Shown here: one piece after another, positions 32,508 to 43,178 of the stretch
How the letters are laid out: each line of letters starts with the position of its first letter
How positions within the stretch are numbered: position 1 is the first letter of the stretch
DNA from: Exobasidium rhododendri
Taxonomy: Eukaryota; Basidiomycota; Exobasidiomycetes; Exobasidiales; Exobasidiaceae
Length of the DNA: 64,000 nt
Assembly (NCBI GenBank): GCA_026210745.1
Contig: CP110631.1
Span: 4,898,001 to 4,962,000 of the forward strand
Reading direction: 5' to 3'
The notes under the pieces: model-generated
Database searches by the model: none
What the model was told of the DNA's origin: nothing
What the model saw: the letters and a program-made list of their open reading frames with translations, nothing else
Translations under genes and position numbers: made by a program

Positions 32508-34516
32508 ATGGAGTGTGCTGATTGTCAGCTAGTAGACTGTGGCACGCATGGCAACAAGACTCATCAAAGGGACACGTCGTGGCAGCAATCTGCGGATGGA
32601 TCGTCTGTGGAAAGTGGACAGTCGTCTTTACAAGCTACTGCAGACTTTTCAGATGTCTCATTCGACTATACTGTGAGCAACGATACGATCATCAAGTGTC
32701 TTGTACATCTCTTTCCTTACGTCGCTTCCACTCTTGCAGGAAGTGTTGCTGAATAGTGACCCTTTCCAACTTCGAGCATCGGATGCAACAACGTGGGCCG
32801 ACGAGAGTCTCGTCACACTTGCGCAGAATACACTCGAGTCGGCGTCTTTGAGTGAATCGGTCGTATGCGAGGCCTACTACTGGCGCGTGTCTTCTTCTGC
32901 TCATAGTTGCATACATCTACCGACGGTCATTCAGTCGATAGGGCTTGTATTTGCATCTACGGAACCTCGCGAGGTGCGAGTGAAAGTTTGTGACTTGACG
33001 TTGTGTCTTATGGTTGTGACCGTGGGCATGCAATTCCTACCGAAGAGCAAAGAGCCACTAGACCTGGTCAATCGAATAGACGCTTCCTCACCGAAAGGCT
33101 TTCTCTTCCGTCAGCGATCACTGGGCAATATCGCCCTAGAGTGCATTCAAACGCAACAAACGGCACCATCTTTGGCACAAGTTCAGACCATCATCTTGCT
33201 TCTCTTGTATGATCAGCACGATGAGGCGACAAAGAAGGAGTTGTTCACCATGGCGGTACAGAGTGCCACATACCTTGGAATGAATATGATACACTCCTCG
33301 GACGGCCTCGACGTCACACAGGAGATGTCGGTGCGGTGCTGGTGGTTTCTCGTGTGCAGAAGCTGGCTTGGCAATCTGGAGTCGACGGAAGGGAAGATAA
33401 CACAAGCACAGAATCAAGCACGGATGCCTTTAGCGGTCCCCGATGCATTCCTGCAAAGCCCAGACCAGTCCCCTTCTTCAACGCATGACAACGACTACCT
33501 GCCCGTGCGCTATTCTCTCACGGTCATTAAGCTGACTTGCGTCGTGAACATGCTCGTGGAAGCTCGTCTAGACCAGCGTAATCCGCGGCCTCAGCTGCAG
33601 GAATCGGCGGATCAAGAGCTGAACAGGTTCTGCCAAGGCTTGCCTGACTCTTTCAGTCTCGACCGTAACTCTGTCTCACAACCCCTCGGAGACTCCGTGG
33701 AGTTCTTCTACGGACAGTGCAAGACTTCCGTCGAGCGATGGTTCTTGCACCAGCATCTCTTCCACGCCTTTCTCGAGCTATACTACTTTGAGCTGCACGC
33801 GGTGAGTTATTTCCTCGAGTCGCCTATCTTATTTTGCTCATCCTCGGCATCATTACCAGCCAATGCCAGCGATATTTCTCTCGCTTTCGCATCACATTCT
33901 AGATACTCAGGCAGAGGTGAATGGCTTGTGTTGGATCAACGATTCATTCAGGTGAGAGGAGGAGGCAGCAACGACTGAGCCCCGTATACCGCCGTACTTG
34001 AACACTTACGTACTTTATATCAACGTCAGAGTAGGAGTAACAAACGTCGTGAAAGCCAGTACGTTGATCGTGTTCAAGTTGCTGTACAGGATTGAGTCCG
34101 ATTCGCAAGATGACGCTAGTAACAGGACCGCCACCTTGATCAAAATACGGCAGTGTCTTCGCAGGAGTCGAGAGACAAAGGAAGCTCGTGAGGATGATTT
34201 TACGCTTCTTTCCGCTCTGATGCAGATGGAGGAAGTGGAGTGGAACCGGCACAACTACCAAAAGCAGGAGCCGGTGACAATGGAGGATTTGCTCTTTCTC
34301 ATGCCCTTCCCGGAGACGTCGATGATCAATCCGAATGTGGTCAGTGAGTCTCTCAAAAGTCAAGATGAGACCATCCCAGACGAAACAGTGGAGATGACGA
34401 ACGAGACACCATACTTGATACCATCCGAAGGCGGCTTCAGTCCTCTCTTTACTTCACGCGCAGTGGACAGGACCTGGAGGAGCCTGTACGACATGCTTGC
34501 CGTGGAGTCGATATGA
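32508..34516 (+). CDS. Fungal transcription factor domain protein without zinc cluster
   Basis: Four exons, 32508-32672, 32740-33801, 33860-33951 and 34030-34516, give 601 residues. The body carries the fungal-specific transcription factor (middle homology) region: helices such as LAQVQTIILLLLYDQHDEATKKELFTMAVQSATYLGM, where an LGM/LGL follows the A-x2-LG pattern, and an RCWWFLVCRSW segment corresponding to the common RRR-WW-x-LY. The N-terminus (MECADCQLVDC) has three Cys but not a Zn2Cys6 pattern, so as modelled it lacks a DNA-binding domain. A missed 5' exon is possible. The neighbouring divergent gene provides a zinc cluster without this domain. It would act in the nucleus. Confidence 0.78.
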
Positions 34517-35596
34517 TCAGTATAGGAGCGAATACACGGCGCCCTGCACTTTGTCGCTTTCACAGCCGGGAAGAGTCCTTCTCTCCTCACTTGCTTACTA
34601 TCAGGCATTGTTCCTTGACCGTGCTGCCCTCTGCCTCCCTCGAGTAGCTAGCCTTTTCAGCACACTCCCATGCGTCTTTCCAACCCTCGTATGAGAGAGA
34701 CAGCTTTGCAGAAAGAGAGGCTGTATGCGGATCGAGACCTGTACATACTCTTCGATCTTGAACTTGGGCTTGGAGCTTGGGCTTGAGCTTGGGGAGGTGG
34801 ACGGTTGCACTCCGGTACGTAGAGCTGCCGGTCTGACTGTATCGTTAGCGCTTCGTTGATGCGCGTGATGGCGCTAAGGCACACGAATGTCCGTTCTCCT
34901 CAAGGGCCTGCAACATTTGGCTCGATGCAAATTTGTATATGAAATACGCATCACGCGTCCCCCTTCTTTATCAAAAGTGCAGCAATACAGATCCATCGAG
35001 CGCAAACGTACGCTAGCCTTTTTGATAGCGATCGAGTGATTACAACCTTCCCCTACTTTGGATTGGCCGTGCGCGTCCCCGTACTCAGATGTGGAGTGTG
35101 TCCCAAAGGAGTCCTTTTTCCCCCTTTCTCGCCTAAAACATACGTTCCACTCTATTCTCACGATATCCTCATCTATTCACTCATGATCGGTATGCGGATC
35201 GCCCGTATGTATCTTCACGTCTTCTGTGCGCTAGGGTGGCTCTAGCCTGCTGAAAAAAGAATGGCCAGGGAGAAGAAGAAGCCGGTCGGACGAGTGTGTG
35301 TGCTCTGGGAGAAGATCATCGCTTGTCAGCATACTCTGGGGTGAACAAGGTACAGATGCCGCCTTGTCCCCTGCGTCTTTGTGCCTCTGTCCCCACAAAT
35401 GATGCTCAAAGCGTCTCACTTCACACTACTCTGCATGTGGAAAACTATAAGAGTCACGCCTTGCAACAAGATCCTACAGCACTACAGACTGTGATACCTG
35501 CATACAATCTTCTCCCTCTCGCTCCCCGTCTCTTTCTGACGCTCCCCATCACTGCCCACTCCCACGTCCCCTTCGACATCTTTACTTTCGCGCGCC
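34517..35596. other. Intergenic with short GCTTGG repeats
   Basis: Four to five imperfect copies of GAGCTTGGGCTT occur at about 34757-34793. A TATA-like ACTATAAGAG lies near 35444, about 150 bp before the CRAL-TRIO start. No gene is seen. Confidence 0.45.
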
Positions 35597-37940
35597 ATGG
35601 AATGCGACGACGGGTGGACAGAGACTGTCCCTGAACTGTGTCCCTTGCCGGAAGGATACCTGAACAACCTCGACGATGAACACTGGACGAAGCTCTACAA
35701 GATGTGGGACACATTTTTCGCCGTCTGCGATCGTGCAAAGGGCAGCAAGAAGCAAAAGGAGTCTGCCGGCTTCTCCGAGGATTGGGGCGTCGACACGGAA
35801 GCGGCAAAGAAGAGCGGCGGGATCAGTGGTGCTTCGAAGTTGCTCCGAAGTAGCGGCATAGAGAAGGAAGACGATGCAAAAGCAGCCGCCCAAGCTCGCA
35901 CAGAGGAAGCCAACATGGAAGATCTCCTCTCGACGTACGGTCCGGAAGCGCTTCGCAACACCTTCTGGGGCATGTGCAAGCGTGACAACCCGGACATCAC
36001 CATGCTTCGATTCCTGCGTGCGCGCAAGGTGAGTCACAGAGAAAAGAATGTGTCGTTCCCTGGGCAGTAGATTACACGTATAGCTCACACGCTTTCCCCC
36101 CTACTCTCTCTCTCTCTCTCTTCTGCGTATGGATTTGACAGTGGAACGTCGAGCATACAACGTCCATGCTGGCGTCTACGCTCAAGTGGCGGCTGGACAC
36201 CAATCTGGACGCCCTGCTCGAGAACGGCGACTTGGAGAACGGCAAGCAGATCCCAAAGTACGTCGAGAACTTTGAGGAGAACGGCAAGATCTTCACCCTG
36301 GGCACGAGTTCGCAGAATCAGCCCGTCATGTACATCCAGTTCGCAAAGCACATCATGTGGGCACAACCATCCGCGACGACGAAGAAGTGTGAGGGTGATC
36401 TTCATCCGAGCGAGACCGACGATCGGGCTGACGCTGTACTGCATTCCCCACAGTCATCCTTGCACACTTGGAGCTCATTCGACTTCTTGTGGTTCCTCCC
36501 AACGACAAAGTTGTACGTGCATCACCCTCGTACGACCTCGCAAAAGCTCATCACTTGCCTCGTTTCCCCCTTCCAGATCCTCATCTTCGACTGCACGGGA
36601 TTCGGACCGTCGAACATGGACGTGGTGAACCTGCTCTACGTGCTCCAGTGTCTGCAGTCGTACTTTCCCGAGACGCTCGTTACGCTGTACCTACACAAGG
36701 CACCGTGGATACTGCAGCAGGCCTGGCATCTCGTCAAGTGGCTCCTCGACCCCATCGTTCGTGCTAAAGTGCAGTTCACCAACAAGCCGCACGAGCTGAT
36801 GAACGTGAGTGCCATTTTCTTCATACCGTATATCACTGCTCACCGCAAGTCCTCTCATCTTAACTTTTACAGGTCATCCCGAAGGAGCACCTGCTGAAAC
36901 ACATCGGGGGTGAGGTAGACATCGACTTTGACTGGGTGCCATCCGTAGAGGGAGAGAATGATCTTCACAGTAATACGGCCGAGCGCAATAGTCGAAGGGA
37001 CAATCATCGCAGACTGTGTCAGCAATTCGAGGATGTGACGAGGCTCTGGTGCGCATCGAGTGGGGAAGAATGCCAGGAAGAGCGTCGAATACTCGGCAAG
37101 AAGTTGCGCCTGTCACACTTTGACTACGAGCCGTACTGGTTAGGGTCGTGGGTGCATCATCGTAACGGCAATCTGCCTGTCGACAATCCAGGCATCGTTC
37201 GTTGGCAGTATCCGATGATCAATGGGGCAAAAGTCAGAGAAGTGATGGGACATGAAGAGAGTCGTAGATCGATCGTGCGCGAGCTTCAAGAGATTGCAGT
37301 GGGCGCATCCGTGGACTTTGCAGAAGCGAGAACGAAGCAGCTGCTCAAGGAAGGAACGTGGGGCGACTGGCGGACGTGTGACGGTATGCCTTCTCCACCG
37401 ACCGGATTCAGTAGTAGTGACGACACACTGATGTTCGAGCAGGACGGTGGCGTTGCTGCGTCGATTGATCTGATCGGACTGCGCGGTCCAGAGACACTGG
37501 CGGAAGCGAGAATGCTGGCCGCTTCGCACGTCGTAGGCCAACAGCCGCAGCCCGTCCTTTCCAACGGATTCGAATCATCATCACTGAATGAATTTACACT
37601 GCAGGCAGAGAAAAAGGCACCGATCACTCAGACGAAGATCGCGACGAGTGACGTGCCTCTCGCCAGTGTACTTGCCAGCCAAAACATAGACGGCCCCAAC
37701 GGCACCACTACCCCGGAGAAGCGAGTCGAGGAGAACCAGCGTACAAAGACGAATGGTCATAGCCATCCTAGGAAGGCACCATCGGCGACTCTGCCACCCG
37801 CAAAGTCGACGGTGAAGCGTGGCGCTACTGCTCCTCACAAGTCACGCAAAGCAGCGGAGGAGGACCTCTACGACTACGACGACCCCAAGGCGGAAAAGGG
37901 CAGCTTCTTTCAGACGTTCAAGAGCAAGATATACAGGTGA
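35597..37940 (+). CDS. CRAL-TRIO (Sec14/CSR1-like) lipid transfer protein
   Basis: Five exons, 35597-36028, 36142-36388, 36454-36512, 36577-36804 and 36873-37940, give 677 residues. The CRAL-TRIO N-terminal helices are at about 115-160 (PDITMLRFLRARKWNVEHTTSML, spanning the first splice). The lipid-binding domain at about 190-340 has ILIFDCTGFGPSNMD and YFPETLVTLYLHKAPWILQQAW, the classic Sec14 pocket and gate region. A long polar C-terminal tail (about 380-677) with a DDPKAEKG motif and basic end is an extension compared with yeast CSR1. Such proteins move phosphatidylinositol or related lipids between membranes and stimulate PI kinases. It is cytosolic or peripherally membrane-bound. The protein looks complete. 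Confidence 0.92.
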
Positions 37941-38041
37941 ACCTTCCCATCACGCCCCTTCCTGTTGATTGCAAGCTCTGCATGCACAAATGTATAGAAG
38001 AGAACTCTGGTAATAAAGCAGCACGCTTTGCCTTCCCACTA

Positions 38042-39418
38042 CTAATGTCGACTACGACTGTTGTGCCGCTTCCTGCTTTCCGCCTCTTTGATGCAGCCGA
38101 GCGCATTGCATCGTGTGTCCTTGAGCCAGTCCACGGGTCCGCCCATCGCGCCACTCTTCTTCATCGGGTTATTCTCACGGTAGTAACGGTCGAGCTCCTC
38201 TTCATACCTGGCGTCGTTGCTTCTTTTTTCTTCATCAGACACGGCGAGATGCTCAAATTCGTCCTCACGCTTCAACTTGCGATGTGCTTTGGCATCTTTG
38301 GCGGCTCGTGTCAACTCCTTTGCTGCATTGACGGGACCTTTAATCGCGGGATAGAGCCCAACGACAGGAGCAGCCAGCAACTTGCCCACGCCCAATGCCA
38401 GATGAGCGGCTGCACGACTTCCATCCGCGCGACCGACTGCCTTTCCCATGTTGACAAAGTGTGTTCCACTCGCCTTGACGCCGTAGTACGGAGAGACGAT
38501 TCCAGTCGCAACCCCATCCACGACTGATTCGCCGGCGAGTTGCAGATGCTGACGCTGTCTCGCTTTTGCAAAGGAGGTCTCCGTGCCGGTCTTGTTCTTT
38601 GGCGGACTTCGTTTCGTTAGACGAGTATCCTCATGCATGGATCGACGCTCCTGGTGTGCTCCCCGCATGTCCAGGTGGAAGATCTTGGAGGAATACTTCT
38701 TGTACGGCACGGGATACTGCATCTCTTCGATCGGATCGTTGAAGCTTGCCGACTTTCCAAAGTAGTGGATTGGGTGTGACTCGGCATCGAATTCGTACAA
38801 TTTGTTCCTAAGGTGCGCTGCTTGTTCTTCTTCCTCCTGAGTGGGTGTCGACATGTGCATCTTGCCTTTGTTCCTGACTCTGGTCTTGACTGTGCTTGCG
38901 ACAGAGCGGGTGGCATCAAAGGAGGCCATACCTGCTTCCCTCACCGCGTTTCCAGGCCCTCCAACGAGTCCGATCGCAGGCACGGCCGCCATGCCCACCA
39001 GTCCTTTGCCTACGGCCAGTCCGATGTTCTGCGCTGCTTTGACGCCTTCTCGTTGACGAATCGCTCGATTGGTGTGGATCAAGTGTCGACCACTGGCCCC
39101 AAAGGCTTCCTTGGCGGTGTTTAGGCCGCCTTTGACGCCTTCGTGCAGAGAAGCTGAAGCGTGTCGCAAGCGCACCTTTGCCTTTCCTCGCAGGTACTCT
39201 GCCTCGTTTTGCGGGTTCATTCTTTTGCTCGGTGGATGTTCCAGGTCGTTAATGCGTTGTGCTACATACTCAGACTGGTGAGAAAAGTCGATGTTCCCGG
39301 CATCCCGTCCTAAAAGTGCGACATGATGCGATGCCCGTTGAAAGGGAAGAGAGTGCGCCACCTCGACGTACAGAGCCAGCTGCAGGACAGAGGCGAGGAG
39401 GGAGACGCTTGCCTTCAT
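38042..39418 (-). CDS. Two-module secreted precursor (glycine-rich family, member A)
   Basis: A single exon of 458 residues. A signal peptide (about 1-23) is followed by KR at about 65-66, then module 1 (about 80-173), a tail with L-x-EF-x-A-x-S-x-P and FG-x2-AS-x-ND, a second KR at 269-270 followed by SPPKNK, and module 2 (about 284-380). Each module is a Gly/Ala/Val-rich hydrophobic segment with the shape 'K-A-N/A...G-x3-G...GK...P...G-P-x-NA-x2-E'. Module 1 plus tail matches gene B; module 2 matches C and F. Kex2-type cleavage at both KR sites would release two separate module peptides. A TATA box lies 60 bp upstream. No known domain; an effector or secreted-peptide role is inferred. Confidence 0.82.
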   Translation of the reverse strand: MKASVSLLASVLQLALYVEVAHSLPFQRASHHVALLGRDAGNIDFSHQSEYVAQRINDLEHPPSKRMNPQNEAEYLRGKAKVRLRHASASLHEGVKGGLNTAKEAFGASGRHLIHTNRAIRQREGVKAAQNIGLAVGKGLVGMAAVPAIGLVGGPGNAVREAGMASFDATRSVASTVKTRVRNKGKMHMSTPTQEEEEQAAHLRNKLYEFDAESHPIHYFGKSASFNDPIEEMQYPVPYKKYSSKIFHLDMRGAHQERRSMHEDTRLTKRSPPKNKTGTETSFAKARQRQHLQLAGESVVDGVATGIVSPYYGVKASGTHFVNMGKAVGRADGSRAAAHLALGVGKLLAAPVVGLYPAIKGPVNAAKELTRAAKDAKAHRKLKREDEFEHLAVSDEEKRSNDARYEEELDRYYRENNPMKKSGAMGGPVDWLKDTRCNALGCIKEAESRKRHNSRSRH

Positions 39419-39907
39419 TTCGCGCTAGTGAACAAAGAAGACCAAAGGGAAGAGCGAGCTCAACGGAAGAGGGCCGCTTTTATACCTTCCACCAAACGAT
39501 AAAGGCTGCGCCAAGAAGATGGTTGTGCTCGCTGCAACTTCGGCCTCCCACCTCTTGCTCTTTAATTGGCTAGTGGGATGCTGTTGTTGTTCTTTGTGAA
39601 TTATGCAAGCTCTTACGTCGAGAGCAGCACTGTTTGGCCAGTACAGCATCGTATTGCATTCAGAGCGCCCTTTTATGCTGGAGACTTATTCTCTTCACCG
39701 CAATGCTACATCTTCACAGGCCGAGCGTGGGCCGAGCACAGGCTGCTTAGGAGGTAGCGCCTCGATGAAGAGTTCATAGATACACTCAAGCAAGAGGATT
39801 TCCCATTACGGCATACAACACTGATATGTGGAACGGCATGTATCCAGTCCGATGAGAATGAAGTGGCTACATGCTCCCTTCCTTCATCCATCAAGTGAAT
39901 TGCTCTC
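39419..39907. promoter_or_regulatory. Promoter of member A and 3' flank of member B
   Basis: On the minus strand TATAAAAG (39477-39484) is 60 bp from the start of member A. The rest shows no gene. Confidence 0.6.
39477..39484 (-). promoter_or_regulatory. TATA box of member A
   Basis: TATAAAAG on the minus strand, about 60 bp upstream of the ATG at 39418. Confidence 0.65.
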
Positions 39908-40543
39908 TTACTCATCAAGTGCATCGCCGTGGAATGGGCTGATTCGCCTGTTCGTCTTCCTGCAGGGCGTCTCGGAGCACTGAATCTCTTCAAATACGTC
40001 GTTGTGACTCGCCATCGATCCGAACAATTCGCTAGGGTTCGACTTCGCTTTGAACTCCTCCAGCCGCTGTTCGTATTGAAGCCTGTTTTGCCGTTGAAGT
40101 CGCGGATCGTCAATCTTCTTCTTGTCGTGAATCTTTGCGTGAAGGTACTTGCTGCCATCGACGGCGGCCATTCCTGCCTCCCTCAACGCATTCCCAGGTC
40201 CTGCCACAAACGCAATCACAGGCGCCATCGCAATTCCTCCCACAGCCTTTCCTGCTGCCAATCCGATGTTCTGTCCCGCCTTGCCAATCTTTCCCTTGCG
40301 AAGGGAGCGACCAGCATGAACGAGATGTTGACCGCCTCTGTCCACGCCCACACCTGCAGTATAGACGCCGCCTTCAAGACCTTCGTAGATGGACGACGCT
40401 GCATTTCGAAGACGTTGCTTGCTTCGTTCGCCAAGAAAGTCGGCTTTCGTCTCGACGTGCCGGTTCATGGGAAGCGAGACGGTGACGTTGATATGCATGG
40501 CCGCCTGTACTACGAGCAGGTACAAGAGCGTCCTCCACTTCAT
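39908..40543 (-). CDS. Secreted glycine-rich family, member B
   Basis: A single exon of 211 residues. It has a signal peptide (about 1-23, ending NVTVSLPM) and then one module starting GERSKQRLRNAASS. This continues through AGQNIGLAAGKAVGGIAMAP to GPGNALREAGMAA, which is near-identical in pattern to module 1 of A (AQNIGLAVGKGLVGMAAVP, GPGNAVREAGMAS). The tail LEEFKAKSNPSELFGSMAS-x-ND also matches A. No KR site is seen between the signal peptide and the module, unlike A, C and F. Two Cys lie near the C-terminus (IQCSETPCRK). It is a tandem paralog of A, in the same orientation. Function unknown. Confidence 0.82.
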   Translation of the reverse strand: MKWRTLLYLLVVQAAMHINVTVSLPMNRHVETKADFLGERSKQRLRNAASSIYEGLEGGVYTAGVGVDRGGQHLVHAGRSLRKGKIGKAGQNIGLAAGKAVGGIAMAPVIAFVAGPGNALREAGMAAVDGSKYLHAKIHDKKKIDDPRLQRQNRLQYEQRLEEFKAKSNPSELFGSMASHNDVFEEIQCSETPCRKTNRRISPFHGDALDE

Positions 40544-40956
40544 TGTCTCTTAATTCTTGACGGAGATGTAGAAGGATTGAGTAAAGAGGATGCTAGAGAG
40601 GGTCGAGAGAGATTCGCATCAAAGGTCAAGTCTAGATTGGTCTTCTGATGGCGAAGATGCAGAGTCAAGAAGCTAGAGACGCCCTCGGTCTGTCTTCGGC
40701 TCAATTAGCGCCCAATGCGCGGAGGCTAAGCATCATGTCAAGACCCTCTTGGAAGATGACATGCAGTGCGCAAAAGCACAGAGTATTGTCCTCGCATCTG
40801 CCTCATACAATCTAATGCAGATCTGCGTGTTAAGAATATCATTCCATTGTAGAGCATCGTCTTTTATGTTTAAAGTAGTCATCAAAGACCCGCAAAGCTA
40901 CAACACTGGACTGAGCGGATCGCCCTGTATGACTTCCCTACCCTGCGCAGGATACG
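40544..40956. other. Intergenic between members B and C
   Basis: About 410 bp. No gene, repeat or clear TATA box is visible. It holds the promoter of B (minus strand) and the 3' flank of C. Confidence 0.5.
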
Positions 40957-41796
40957 CTACCACTCTCCCGATCTATGCTCCCATGTGAAAAGACCATTAC
41001 CACGCCTGGGACGAGGAGGATCGAAGAACGGGCCGATCGTATCGACAGGAGGCGATCCCGGATCATACGTGCTCGTGTCTTTCAGATACTCGACAAACTT
41101 ACCGCCCACTCCACTTCTGCCCTTGACATGATCGTCTCTCTCAAAGGCGCGAAATTGAGATTGGATCTCCGATTTTGACGGTCTATTCTGATGACTATTC
41201 AGTAAGGCACTCGGTTCAGAGTCCATCGGCCGCTTCTCCTCTGCACGTAGTCGACGGTGCTCTCTTCTAGCCTTGGCTGCTTTCTTCGTCTCCCTTACGG
41301 CATTCTGCGTGCCGGCAACGAGAGGATACGTAGCCATGGCCACCGATGCCACACCCTTGGTGACGCCATCGACCAAATGGGAAACAGAGTCGGATCCTCT
41401 CCCTTGCACTGCTTTCTTGCCTGCACTTCCAATGTGCTTCGAAGCGCTGACGAGTCCTACTGCGGGCACGTAGACTACTCCTCCCACGCCATAGGCCAGC
41501 GACTTGGCGGCATTGGAGGCGTGCTTCTTCGCCTTTGCTTTTGCGAGCTCTGCCTCCGTCGTGGGGGGGATTTGCTCCTTTGACTTGGACTTGAACCACG
41601 ACGTTCGCTTCTCAAGGCGTGAGTCGAGGTCGCTTGTCTCTTCTTGGATAGAAGCGCCCTGATGATCTGCAGAGGTAGAATCGTGGGGTGTACTCCAGGA
41701 GGGCGATTCCTCCAACGTGACAGGACGGGCTGACGCGTAGTCGACATGAAGTGCCAGCTGAACGATGCAGAGAAGAAGGAGAAGTCCAGACCTCAT
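40957..41796 (-). CDS. Secreted glycine-rich family, member C
   Basis: A single exon. The frame opens further upstream, but the ATG at 41796 starts directly with a signal peptide (MRSGLLLLLCIVQLALHV), giving 279 residues. A pro-region of about 40 residues ends in LEKR at 61-64, a Kex2 site. The module (about 78-178) begins TEAELAKAKAKKHA and has GKKAVQGRGSD, GVASVAMATYP and GTQNAVRETKKAAKAR, aligning with module 2 of A and with F. The tail includes GVGGKFVEYLKDT, shared with A (MGGPVDWLKDT). The C-terminus is Pro/Arg-rich. A third paralog in the same orientation as A and B. Function unknown. Confidence 0.82.
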   Translation of the reverse strand: MRSGLLLLLCIVQLALHVDYASARPVTLEESPSWSTPHDSTSADHQGASIQEETSDLDSRLEKRTSWFKSKSKEQIPPTTEAELAKAKAKKHASNAAKSLAYGVGGVVYVPAVGLVSASKHIGSAGKKAVQGRGSDSVSHLVDGVTKGVASVAMATYPLVAGTQNAVRETKKAAKARREHRRLRAEEKRPMDSEPSALLNSHQNRPSKSEIQSQFRAFERDDHVKGRSGVGGKFVEYLKDTSTYDPGSPPVDTIGPFFDPPRPRRGNGLFTWEHRSGEW

Positions 41797-42320
41797 CCTG
41801 CTATATGTGTAGTGACTAGGAGTTTCCCTTGGAAAGTGACGAATGGTGGTGGAGAAGAGAATGAAAGGCTCGCTCTTATGTAGAAAAGGATAAAGAGAAG
41901 GCACAGCCCGCACACTCGGCGAGGAAGAGCGAGAAAGAGAAAGCAGTACGGCCCTGCGGTGCAAAGGGTTGAACGACACACCTTTTACTACACGAAGGGG
42001 AGGGACAGCATGATGAGCGCCAAGAAGGGCCAAAGTCAATTCCTGTGCATGTGTTTCTGCAGGCGGAAGCATAGCCATGCGCCAAATGGCAGCGCATCAT
42101 CCAGATATTAAGATTGCACTGCCTCTTTCATGCTCGTGTGTAGCACCTTGAAAGCATGAAGGAATCAGTAGATCGGGAATGTGATCATAGGATTTGCTGC
42201 TGCCAGACTTCAATGCGCCATCGCAAGACGTACGATTGAGCATTCTTTTCTTTGTCTCTTCATACTTTCGCCGTGCTTCATCTTCGTCGGATACCCCACC
42301 TATACGACCTGCGTGAAGAC
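41797..42320. promoter_or_regulatory. Divergent promoter region of members C and D
   Basis: About 520 bp lie between the starts of C (minus) and D (plus). No clear TATA box; nothing else recognised. Confidence 0.45.
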
Positions 42321-42821
42321 ATGAGGATATTTGCAGCGTTCGCCACCGTCGTGCTCCCGTGTCTGCTGGTGTGCATAGCCCGATGCAGTCCTTCACGTAC
42401 CATAACACTTGAGAAGCCTACCCACGAAGAGGACGTCCTCACACGACGAGGGATTGCATGCACAAAGCCTGAAGCGGACGAATTGGGCGGTGAGCTGGGA
42501 CGCATGAAAGTCGAAGAGGAAGAGCGTGAACAGTGGGAGAGGGAAAAGTACAAGCGAATCTACGCGGAGAATCGCAGAAACGAAGGGAAAAAAGCCAAGC
42601 AAAGACTGCAACGGATCAACATGGCTGCCCGAAGAGAAGTTCGTGTCAACAAGGTAAAGGTTGCTGTGAAGGGGAGAAAGACGTTCGATGATCAATTTGC
42701 AGCCTACAACGCACGCCTCCAGTATGCCGATCCAGCCGGAAAGGGGAAGGGAAAAGCGCCGATCGACGATGACACGCTCACAGCTCCATCTACCAGTGGG
42801 ACGAAGGCCACGGGAGAATAG
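42321..42821 (+). CDS. Secreted RRGI-type protein, member D
   Basis: A single exon of 166 residues. The ATG at 42321 starts the signal peptide (MRIFAAFATVVLPCLLVCIA); the frame is open upstream but without a better start. A short pro-region ends in RR at 42-43, followed by GIACTKP. The mature part is highly charged and probably helical (EEEEREQWEREKYKRIY), then basic, with TFDDQFAAYNARL before a low-complexity C-terminus. The same RRGI-x-C-x-KP and TFD-x2-F-x-(A/N)-x-NA patterns recur in the next gene, E. No known domain. A secreted peptide or effector is inferred. Confidence 0.75.
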   Translation: MRIFAAFATVVLPCLLVCIARCSPSRTITLEKPTHEEDVLTRRGIACTKPEADELGGELGRMKVEEEEREQWEREKYKRIYAENRRNEGKKAKQRLQRINMAARREVRVNKVKVAVKGRKTFDDQFAAYNARLQYADPAGKGKGKAPIDDDTLTAPSTSGTKATGE

Positions 42822-43178
42822 GCAGTGCGGGCTGTGAGGAAGGACATCCCTTCTTGTGCCAGAGATCGCGTCTGTAGCTTCACATACACTCAAAGGAAAG
42901 ACCTTTCACTCTGAATCTACCTTCTTGAGGGGAATCTTCATGCACTGCTTTGTTAGAAGTGTGTTGCGCCAATGTCGTATTGGGCGCGGGAGGGAGGCGG
43001 TGGCACCGCAATCTTCGCTACCTTCATGGGGCAGACCGAGGAGTGAGGTCACCAGTCTACCCTCAAAAAGGGCAATGTTTATAAAATTTATAAAAGAGGC
43101 GAAAGTACGCTTCTCTTTCTTACATTTCCCCTTCGTTCCAGTATTTTCCTCCCTCCGTATCAGCATCCTCGTAAGATC
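42822..43178. promoter_or_regulatory. Promoter of member E
   Basis: It holds a double TATA-like element (43079-43096: TTATAAAATTTATAAAAG) about 85 bp upstream of the ATG at 43179. Confidence 0.6.
43079..43096 (+). promoter_or_regulatory. Double TATA element of member E
   Basis: Two overlapping TATAAAA-like boxes, 83-100 bp before the start codon. Confidence 0.65.
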
